From Tomocerus qinae (lineage: Eukaryota > Arthropoda > Collembola > Entomobryomorpha > Tomoceridae), in contig CM034546.1 of NCBI GenBank assembly GCA_020055645.1, positions 19,964,001 to 20,028,000 on the forward strand: 64,000 nt of DNA, in the 5' to 3' direction. The translations under genes and the position numbers were made by a program. The notes under the pieces are model-generated. The model was not told the origin of the DNA, did no database searches, and worked only from the letters and a program-made list of their open reading frames with translations. This document shows, piece after piece, positions 48,063-58,260 of this stretch; position 1 is the first letter of the stretch; every line of letters starts with the position of its first letter.

Positions 48063-49296
48063 TATTTATAGTTCTAGATATGGCATTATTTGACTTGAAA
48101 TATGTTCAACTACAGAATAAAAGCTCAACATTCATAAAGCATGAATGTTGTATTATAAGTTATAAGCAGTTGATTTCTCAATTGGCAAATAATGGCGATT
48201 ATCAAGTGGCAAAATCCAACTCTGATTACCACTCATCAAATTTTGACAAAATTTATCAGCTACTAAGCTTCATTTTGGCACCGAATTCTATAATAAAATA
48301 TTCTAAACGGCATTTAATTTAATTTAGACAAGTTTACAAAATTAACCACTTTTTAGCCTTTTTTACCATCACAGTGGTAAAAACGCACTTAATGGTAAAA
48401 TGCATTTAATGGTAAAAATGGTAAATTATAGTGAATAATTATCATAGGCACACAAAAGACACATTTATTTTCCCTAAAATATTTCAAAGTAAGACATATA
48501 TTTGAATGTTAACTGACGGTAGTGGAGACAATCATTTAAACGAAATTTATTCGATTGATACTTCCAACTTTCATTCAATAAAAAAAGTAAATACGGACAA
48601 AATGTCCCAATTTTAGTTGAATCGTTCTTGAGTTAATTAACATACATTTAATATAAGTTGTGGAGTCAATTTGTAACAACAATCTTCACAATCGTCAGCC
48701 GCAAAGGTAATTTAAGTATTAGCGGCGAATTTTATTCAAAGTTCTGTACAAAATTTAAATATTCCCATTTACCCTCTATGATAATTTTTTCTGGTTACCT
48801 AGCACCGTCCCCATTTGTGGTAAAAACAGTCTTTTGAAATCTGCACCACTGCCTTAAACGGTGCAAAATTTGTTTTATACAGAATCGAAAACTGACTCAC
48901 TTCTTTGGGAATCTAACTTTTATTAAACCAATTCAAAATTCAAAACATCAATGTAAATCGTCAAATTGAAATTTCCCGCACATGAAGTAATAGAAACCTT
49001 GAAAAATTGAAAGCTGGAAAAATTTTCATAAAGAATGCATGCATTGTTCCTTTAATGAAATTTTTTTGTGACTTGTAAGTAGTAGGAGACTATAGACCGC
49101 GCTTATAAGGATAACACACAATGACATAAACAAGCATCCCTCTGGAAAATTTCACTACGCAACTCGAACAAGATTATATTATAGAGTGATGAATTTTTTT
49201 AGCCAGATTGCTCTCCCTCTGAAAATGTTTCAATGCTTGTTAACGAAGTTCTTTGCTTGAAGATAGATTTCCAACTAACAATTTCACCATATCATA
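48063..49296. other. Non-coding; ttaccattt-type inverted words
   Basis: Near 48350-48430 repeated 'ggtaaaa' and 'ttttacca' words resemble those near 38100-38220, and some flanking words (ctaagct, ttggcaccgaatt) also recur near 38060. They are probably two copies of an old element. No gene is supported. Confidence 0.4.
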
Positions 49297-49430
49297 ATTG
49301 AGGGGCAGTGTATAAGAACCTGGTATCTCAAATTGACCTCAAATAACAATTAAAATTTTAAATTATTTCCAATTTAAAACACCAAAATTTTAGTATGGAG
49401 ATACCAGGTTCTTTAATACGGCCCCTCAAT
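49297..49430. mobile_element. 134-bp inverted-repeat MITE
   Basis: The ends attgaggggcagtgtataag and the near-complement (ttaatacggcccctcaat) face each other, and the arms continue through 'aacctggtatctc' / 'gagataccaggtt'. No target duplication could be separated from the palindromic ends. Confidence 0.65.
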
Positions 49431-49979
49431 TGTAGATTCGTGGTAACCCCTGCTGACTAAATATCATAAATCAATAGTTATTTAAACATTGCATAAAGAT
49501 CTTCCACATATTTGTAAACAGCCAGCTAGCTAGTAGAAAAGACATTCACACCTTTATTAAGTATTAAAAGGAACAAAGGAAGCTTTACCATATCATATAG
49601 CATATTTAACAGTATATACCCGTTAATCAAAAATCATCATGTATATATCCTGATGAGTTACAGATGCAAGCTCTTTACCTGCAAAAAAATGCCGAAGGTA
49701 AACAAGACAGAAAAATTGTTACGATAATACTTACTATAATCTGTCATTTTTTAAACTATCTTTTAAATATAGATCTCTGTTAAAGCTTGAAGCAATCTAA
49801 AATGTATTAATTCTTTCAAAAAAGATCGTAACTATTATATAAAATCAATTCGAGTGTAGATAATTATATTACTTTGGTAACTTGCCGAACAGTCAAGGAA
49901 CAAAAAAGGACCTTTTTTGCTTTTTCCGTTTTTTGCTTTTTTGTAAAAAAGGTAAGTGCAAAATTGTAAAGTAGGTCTG
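49431..49979. other. Non-coding, nothing recognised
   Basis: AT-rich, with a poly-T/A block 'aaggaacaaaaaaggacc' at about 49897 that resembles the cagggaacaa family. Confidence 0.35.
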
Positions 49980-50790
49980 ACCCAGCGCCGCCCGGAGGCA
50001 TGGGCGAGCAGGGCAATCGCCCGGGGCGGCAAAATTTAGGGGGCGGAAAAATACCAAAATTAGCACATATAATTTGGCAAATTTAGCACAAATAGAACAG
50101 TTAAAATTTTCTCTGTGGAATTGTATTTTTATTTTGGAGAATCGTTTAAAAATCAATAAAAATATCAATTGCAAAAAATCGTTCTCAAAACAAATGATTC
50201 GCTGGTCACTCATACCGATATTACTTACTATAAAAAGTATTTGAGTCATTGCAGATCACGGCCGTCGTAATCCTGAATTCTATCGAAGTAAATAAAAGTC
50301 ATATACTAGAAACCTTATACGATTTTAGCTCAATTTTGACTCATTTGTCAAAATAATCTTATTACACTCAATATGCATATTTGTGTATGTATTTATGGAG
50401 CACGATTTTGTGATTTTTAGGCTATTATTGACTCATTTTAGACAAAATAAGCCAAAATTTTTCGCGCTTCGCGCGATTATACCTAATATATTCTCATAGT
50501 CATATAATATCATTGCCCCCTCTGAAATCGACTTATAAATACGGTATTGCTTTCTTTGAAGAAAATTAGTCAAAAATGTCCTAAACATGACCGATAATTT
50601 CGTAGGGTGCGAAAAGCTTTGCTATTTTGAGGAAAAAAGTTTTTAGATTTCGGGGATGGTGTGCCCTCAACGCGTAAGTGATGTTTCGTAGCGACAATAT
50701 AATTATATAGTCAAAATGTTTATGAGGGGCGGCATTTATATTTTGCCCAGGGTGACAATCGAGCTCGGGGCGGGCCTACCTACTCGCACC
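49980..50790. mobile_element. Possible element with GC-rich ends
   Basis: The left part (cagcgccgcccggaggcatg, then 'gggcaatcgcccggggcgg') and the right part ('gaggggcggca', then 'cgagctcggggcgggcc') are far richer in GC than the surroundings and partly inverted relative to each other. A 'cgcgcttcgcgcg' hairpin lies at about 50462. No target duplication or coding frame was identified. Confidence 0.4.
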
Positions 50791-50913
50791 TTGTGCAGTA
50801 TTTTACACTGTTTAGAAATAGAATTTCTCGTATTGGAAGGGCTTCTTGGAAACTCTTTGCCAGCTGTTAATTTAAAGCTCTTTTAAGTCTCGAATATTTA
50901 GGCATCCATTCTA

Positions 50914-51119
50914 CAGTCAGATCAGAAATGGATCGAACTCCATTCGACATAAACGGCCGTCAAGCGGTTAGTTTTCTGAGCACATATTCATTATCACCAT
51001 AACAACAGCTCAATTTCTTATGTTGGTGAATGGTGAATAATAAAGTATAGTACTCAGAAAACTAACCGCTTGACGGCCGTTTATGTCGCATGGAGTTCGA
51101 TCCATTTCTGATCTGACTG
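50914..51119. mobile_element. 206-bp TA-flanked MITE with long arms
   Basis: Arms of about 68 bp, starting cagtcagatcagaaatggat, are inverted and nearly perfect around an unpaired centre. TA lies on both sides (50912-50913 and 51120-51121). The CAGT start and TA target suit Tc1/mariner-driven MITEs. Confidence 0.85.
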
Positions 51120-51121
51120 TA

Positions 51122-51687
51122 CATAATTAAACATCCTGAAATTAACAGTAAATTTATACCTATCTGGTTTTGTTTATTTAGGGCCGGAGATTAATGAAGC
51201 CACCCTAGCATTGGACTTGAAACCGAGCATCAAGGCGTAGAAGGGCCCAAAATTGCTATGCTAATATTATACATAAACAAGTTTCTTTTTCAGGATATGG
51301 CATATTAATATAGCTAAAATATTTAGAAAGTTTAAAGTTGATCAACTTTGAAAATTTTCTCACTTTGTACGAAGATGAATTACCTCCTTAATTTGAAACC
51401 AAATTTGAAAATTATCAATAAGCTCGCAATGTCAGTTTTTTAATTTACCCATTAATATTATACCGCCTTGCTCCACCTCAAAACGTCTCAACTTAAACTA
51501 TCCCAAGGAATAGTCTCCAAATAATAAGCACTTTAAACCAGAATTTTTACTATAATTGAATGGCTAAAATTAATTTTATCAGTTCAATCTTAAAAATTTT
51601 AACCCTAGACTACATGACATGTCCCAAATGGGATTTTTCTGACTTTGCTGTGCCCTAGCTTTGAGCAGGTATACCGTATAACTTCGT
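51122..51687. other. Non-coding
   Basis: At about 51616-51640 the word catgacatgtcccaaatggg occurs. It recurs at 51975-51995, and an inverted partial copy lies at 52022-52042. No gene is present. Confidence 0.4.
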
Positions 51688-51842
51688 CAGGGCCGCAGCC
51701 AGAAAAAAATTTTGGGAGGGGCCCGACAAATAATAATTGAAAAAGAATACTATATATATATTTTTTGGGTTTTAAGGCAAAAATTCCTATCTTTTCTTCA
51801 ATTTCGGGGGAGGGGGCCGGGCCCCCCCTCGCTGTGGCCCTG
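51688..51842. mobile_element. 155-bp hAT-type MITE (cagggcc family)
   Basis: The ends cagggccgcagccag and the matching right end (ctcgctgtggccctg) have a perfect 8-bp duplication aacttcgt (51680-51687 and 51843-51850). G and C runs lie at both ends. A one-ended relative occurs at about 36641. Confidence 0.85.
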
Positions 51843-52616
51843 AACTTCGTGAATTTTTGTATTTGTCACAAATGCGTTTCTCTGCTTATATTTTAAAATT
51901 CAAGTCATTTGGACCATAAACAAAGCTTATAAAAAATTAAGAAATGAAAATGGGACCTAATTACTCTGTTAATACATGACATGTCCCAAATGGGATTGTA
52001 CACTGTTTCGTAATCGGACAAATCCCATTTGCGACAAGTCATAGTGAAATGCAGATATAACCGGGATGGAAATATGGTAAATTACATTTGGGTCAGACTG
52101 GGAGTGAGTAAAAAAACAATACTGCCAACAGTAACTGCCCTCTTACTAAGCTTTTTTTATACCGATTACCTTGTTGTTGAGTAACTTAAAATCTGCGATA
52201 ATAATAATTTATGATTTAATTATGACTGATGCAAAATGTGCAATATACTTAACATTAATGAATATTATAGAAAACTAGTTGAATTCTAGTACATAAAGGG
52301 TGCTAGAAAATGTTGAAATCAGTAAATTTCTAGCGACTGCGCATTGGCCCGAATTTCATAGACTGTTGATTGAACTCAGTACTGATAGTCTAGTCCTTGC
52401 TCATTAATTGCAAAATATTACGGACATATATATACAAACATTTATACAAGAATAGTGAAAGAATTCCATGCGCATGTCCCACTTTACGTTTATGTAGAGT
52501 AAAGATAATGATTACAATGAATCAATCACGTAACCTAAAATCTGCGATAGTTGTGGCACTTATACACATAGCATCATTCCTATCAATCCTTTACAACCTA
52601 TTTCTCCCAGTCGGTA
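51843..52616. other. Non-coding, nothing recognised
   Basis: Contains the second tcccaaatggg word and its inverted partner. No exon was found. Confidence 0.4.
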
Positions 52617-55600
52617 ACATCATATAACTGACAGATGCAAAAAAACCACAGAAAAAGATTAATACAGATATAAATAAGCAGATTGGTCTTTTTATTGTTT
52701 TTATTCTGGCTCCTGTGACTATGTTTTCTTAAGTAAATAGTACAATCCTAATTATCAGAGTCAGTACTAAGTATGTGTAGTAATTCATTGGTTTTTTGTT
52801 TGCCATTTATCTAAACCTGTTTTCCCAAAGTTTGTCACAAACTAAAAAATGCTACAATTTGCTAACCTGCATATATGTGGTAAATAATTCGATACTTTAG
52901 TGCTTGTCTTTGTGGACTTACCAGTCAAGAACGAGATTTAGGAAATTCATAGCAAGACAGAAAACTATGATGTACATATACATAGTGGTCCCACAACATC
53001 ACCTTTAATTACAACATTGCAACTCCTAACAATTTCTTCACTGTGAAATTGACAAGCCTAAAATTCGTATATTGCGTACTATAAGAGGTTTCTACCTACA
53101 TATCTTTATAGTGTCTATAACGACGACATTATATGAAAGATTCAAGGATAAAGGCAATTGCACTGTCTGCTTGAAAGGTTTATTGACATATTTATAGTTT
53201 CTACGTAGCATGAACAACTACCGAATATGCTGTGACGGAATGGATTAATTCTTTGTAATGCTGAATGAAAGAGGAATAAGTATAAGATAGAGGCCAGCCA
53301 ACTTTTTACGTAGAAGCCTGTGTTAAATTAAATTAAATTCCAAGAAGATGATCTCATTCTATTCTACTAAATGGATGGATAAATAAAACGTTATGCTATT
53401 AGATAGCCCCAATAATGTACCATCAATATTTGTGGAAAAATATTTAATAATAAATAAAATGTATTTAGAAAAGATTATAAATTGGAGATACAGCGAAATT
53501 AGTTCTTTGACAGAATAAAAGAGCTCGTCGAAATAATAAATACTTAAGAAATAAATGACTTTAAACAATATAATTATATTCATATTGACTCTGCGTGATA
53601 ATAGAGTGTACAGAAGGACATGGAAGCGAAATAAAAGTTAGCATCGACAAAAACATTAAGTACTAAAACCGTTTAGGAAAATAATTGTTTGGTAATAACC
53701 ATTAATTTAATGACCCATAATATTATAAATTATATCATATCAATTTTAAACTGATTGTTCTTAAATATTCTTCTAAAACCATTGTATAGCCAATCTACTG
53801 ACAAATTGTAGAATGAAAATTTATTAAACGTGTAGACACAGTTATATAAATTAACATAAATCGTACCAATAAGAAAATTCGAGAAAGCTTCCAATAATAT
53901 AGTTTATCAATCAGAACGGAACTGTTGGTTGTGATTTTGACTTACTAAAAATGGACATATTTGTCTGCATTATACATTCTTATAATCGTTCCTAATGTTG
54001 ATAAGTCTGGGCAGATAAGCTATTTAACGCAGAGTTATTTTAATCGACGTAAAAGTTAACCTTGGAATTGTCAGATACGATCTGCCTTTCGTTGAGGAAT
54101 TTTTGTTGACGTAATTGTCTGCGATTCTAGTTCTAGTAATTCTAATGCATTACAAATGTGAAGTGACAACCAGCCAACGTAATCCTGTTTTGCTCATAGA
54201 AATCCTGTAACGAAGTGAATGACTAGACTTTCTTAGCCAAAGTATTTCGTCTTTCAGAATCAGAATCTATTCAGTTAGTTCGTTGAATCTGCGACAAACG
54301 TTTTAGATAACTACGCAGCAAAACTGTGCAGCGTGTTATTACCTAAAACTATTAGCTACCACTGAATGAAACAGTTACGCACACAAACTTACACTAAAAC
54401 ACACCAGAGGGTTATCAATATATAGCAAACCTTAAATTGAGTGAACAACATTTTATGTGCTATATTGTAAAGTAGATGTAGATTAGCAAAAGTTATGGAC
54501 AGCCGGGATCCGATCTTATGATCCCAAGCCATCTCTACCCATAGTACTACAGTAGGATACCACTGTACCAACTGTCCACCTCTCTTTGCCATCCACAATT
54601 CTTCTTTACTCATTTTCTTACTGTGTAATGTGTCTCACATCACACAACTACTACATATCCCCCCTTTTTTCCTTAAGAGTACGTCCTCGTACTCTAATTC
54701 TATCTCCACCAGGAGGTATAGGAATGTCCTATACATAGGGAAACCGGAGCGATAACAAATTTGACTATCTTCCTGTATCTCCTTTTCGTAGCGCTGCCCT
54801 TCCTGGCACATTATATTTACACTATGCTACTTTCGGGACATACAGGCAAGGCATGTGAGAAGCACAGGTAAAGAACCGCATCTTATGTAAAGTAGATGTA
54901 GATTAGCAAAAGTTATGGACAGCCGGGATCCGATCTTATGATCCCAAGCCATCTCTACCCATAGTACTACAGTAGGATACCACTGTACCAACTGTCCACC
55001 TCTCTTTGCCATCCACAATTCTTCTTTACTCATTTTCTTACTGTGTGATGTGTCTCACATCACACAACTACTACAATATTTACCTAGAACTATTAGCTAC
55101 CACTGTATGGGAGAATGACCTACACAAACTTACACTAAAACACACCAGAGATTTATCAATATATAGCAAACCTTAAATTCAGCGAACAGCATTGTGTGTG
55201 TTATATGTGGTGTTATAAATGCGAAACAGTTATTGAGAGTTGGTAACCTAATTTATAAAAATAAGATTTTATTGTTACAAAGTTTGACGTAATTATTTCA
55301 ACAGCGTAATTACATTAAATATACATTCAGTATTGGTATTCATTTGCAGATTTGAGTGTTGAAATTGGAAATTCGGTAAATAAAATAAAACATCAAAGAG
55401 GTAAGTCAAATCAATTGATTTAATTTGTTTTAAGGGTATTCCGTCATGTCATTGGTAGCATAGGGAATTTTAATAATTTATTTTAGAATTTTTTTAAAGG
55501 TAGCATAATATTCCCAGTTTCGGATAATATTCCTTTGTCATCTTCAGAATCTAACTCAAACTCAGGTTTCAATCATTTTGAGGTGACTCAAAATGATTTA

Positions 55601-55685
55601 AACTAATGTGGTGATAATGATGTAAAGTTATTCAACGTCAGGCCACCATTAGTATTGCTGACATTCGTTGAGACATCAACATTTC
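52617..55685. repeat. Segmental duplication (copy 2) of the Ub-ART upstream block
   Basis: This aligns with 44065-46262 over its length, including the splice donor (about 55401), but no Ub-ART coding sequence follows. It is enlarged by a 130-bp internal tandem duplication (54340-54465 against 55080-55200), by about 130 bp near 53600-53730 and by the TRIM at 54466-55075. Confidence 0.88.
54466..55075 (-). mobile_element. TRIM-like miniature LTR element
   Basis: Two 190-bp direct repeats (54466-54655 and 54886-55075) start TGTAAAG and end CTACA, with one difference noted. The flanks are atat (54462-54465 and 55076-55079). On the minus strand a polypurine tract (ggaaaaaaggggggata) abuts the repeat at 54655. 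The 230-bp interior has no coding frame. The primer site next to the other repeat is not recognisable. On the minus strand each repeat contains a tRNA-like stretch with an A-box-like tggtacagtgg. Confidence 0.75.
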
Positions 55686-58255
55686 CATCATTTAATTTTG
55701 AAAATAAAAGAATGTTTATCCACAGGGGACACTCGATGGTTATATTTTTCATTGAGAAGTGAAAAACCACACATTCTTCATTTCCCATTCAAAATTTTGG
55801 AATCAAATGGGAGTTGAAAACGTAAATAGGTTTTTATTTAATAGTTAATAATTGATAGTATTTTATCAATGAATTTAGTTGTACAATCTAATGTTTCAGC
55901 CTGTAAGGCTACCTCCTAACTAGCCTAACTTTATTCACCAGAAATGCTGGTTAGGGTTCCCCTACTCCCGGCTCACCATACTCACCAATCTAGGATACAA
56001 CATTGAGTAACGACTGTAATGGAATATATCTGCAACTAGATATTCAATAGTCTTCCTAAAGCAACAACCTGGCTATGATAAATTATAATTTGCAGATATT
56101 GAAAAACGGACAAAGTGAAATATTAAATTAACATGAAATATAGTGTTTCCCGAAAAGCAAAAATGGACGTTCATGAAATTCTTATAATAGTTGTCTTGGT
56201 TTTAGCTTAGCCACTAGACTATTATTATTAATACTAGAATAGTGAATGCCTATATTCATCACAGAAGTATCATAGGGAAAAAGGCTGAAATATTCCAGAT
56301 TAAAGACACATTTTTACTAGATTAAAGCAGCACTGAAGGAATACTTGCTAGGATATGATTCATATGAAGAATTAAGTGTTACATTTCTTTCGACACTATT
56401 ATGTAAACTGTACATGAACATGACTTCTTTGTCAGTGTTAAAGTGCCCCGACATAAACCAGAAAAAAGAAAACGTTATAAAGTGGTAGCAGAAATATACA
56501 AGAACAGATTAAATGCGTCTTGATTGATATCCATTGCATGCATCCACATGATTCATCTGGCACAAGTCTTTTCCCAGAACACCGATTCCAACTTTATATT
56601 GCCAAATTCACAACATTCACCATAGAAAAATTGCAATTACTACAGCTTCGTCGATCGACTGACGTTTTTGTTTTATTTATAACTGAGAAAGGATCGACGA
56701 AGTTTTATAAGTATTACAATGCTAGAAATTCTAAAACAGCAAAGAGTGTCGTGTATATACCACGAATACATATGTTAGTTTCCATAATATTCATTAAGAG
56801 TTCATAAGTAATATGGTTTTTAACATCTTCTAACTGATACAAAGAAAACATGCCCATAAATCACCCGTTGCAGACTGAATATAGTATCATAATGGTGTTC
56901 TTGTAGATAGCTGCAAATGCTATGCGAAAACATAAGCTCTTTATGCACAGACAGTCCAGAGTCCACATCCTTGAACTTGTATTTGTAGACCATGGGATTG
57001 ATTAACAGTGTGTTATGTTACAGACCCAATATCTACATCTATATTTGATGTAAAAGTAGAATAAGTGCCTCTATATTATTTTTATATGTAGGTAGTAACT
57101 ATATCGGAACAGTTCGATTCATCTATTTTCCACGAATGCATGTATGGCTTAATTTAAAGAAAACACTATTTTTAACTTTCCACTTGAATCCTGTCTTGCC
57201 GGTAAATCTATAGCGACCTGCCTGGGCATGCCTAAATCTAAATACTTCAAAGTATACACATGGAATGAGTTTATTTATAAAGTTAAGAAGATTTAAATTG
57301 CTTACTACGACTATTTATTTTTAAGCTACAAAAAATAAATTTTTGATATAAATATGCCTGCCTATAAACATACTAAGTTAACATTTCAAACCAATTTACG
57401 ATTGACCTTAATTGTCACATGTTACTTCAAGAATGTTTTGAAAAAAATGAAATGATACAATTAATTTGTTGTACGTAAGAGATATTGAAATACATGTCAG
57501 GTACATTGTTTATTTGATTATTTCAAATGTTTTGTTATTAAGGAAGGGGAAGTTAAATATTTCGGGAAATACTTCTTCACCAATTTAATATAATAAAATA
57601 TTTCAATTATCAAGTCTCACTGCCAAGAATGTGGGGAAGAGTAATCGCATATCGAAAGATATACTACACATTTATAATGCTTGCTGTTTTCACATAAAAT
57701 TGCATATTGCATAGTACACTTTTACTGACACTTTCCTCAAATTTACTGTTGTTTTCACAAAAATATTTTAGTTCTTTTATCGAACATCGAATATCGAACT
57801 TTACAGTAAAAATGAAAGCTAAGTGGTCTGTTGATTAAATAAATAAATAAATATTTGCTCCAAATCTAATTCATTAGTTTTTTATAATTTACATTAGAAT
57901 AAAGTTGCATCTGTTTAAGAGACCAGGCAGGGCTCTACTAGTCTAAAGTCTGCTGAGAAACAAAACGAAGATGAGTGTCTTCACAAGTAGATTCTATTAC
58001 TAATTTGGAATGAGTATATAAGGCATGTAGTAACTTTAAAAATGGTCTACTTGTGTATCTGAAATTACCATTTTACGTCTGTCTGTTATTACCTATTAAC
58101 GTCTGTCTATTTCTGAAAGAAAGGTGATATTATTAATGAACTAGCATAAAAAATTTATTTTTCTTTAATTTGCCTATAAGTATTTGAGTATTTTGAATAA
58201 AAAAATTGTTCATTACTTTATTGACCTTTAATTGAGTGTATATTTTTTCATTTAT
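55686..58255. other. Non-coding, nothing recognised
   Basis: This 2.5-kb AT-rich stretch has no exon, RNA gene or bounded repeat that I can support. The open frame at 56520-56807 shows no domain. It partly overlaps an inverted pair 'cttcgtcgatcga' / 'ggatcgacgaag'. Confidence 0.4.
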
Positions 58256-58260
58256 AGAAA

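Noticed and set aside
50938-51110. Treating the inverted gttcgatcc word as a tRNA B box
   Set aside because: It lies inside the long MITE arm, has no A box at a tRNA distance and forms no cloverleaf.
54389-55033. Pair of minus-strand frames starting MSKEELWMAKRGGQL
   Set aside because: They lie entirely in the two 190-bp terminal repeats of the TRIM-like element and end at different unrelated stops, so they reflect the repeat and not a gene.
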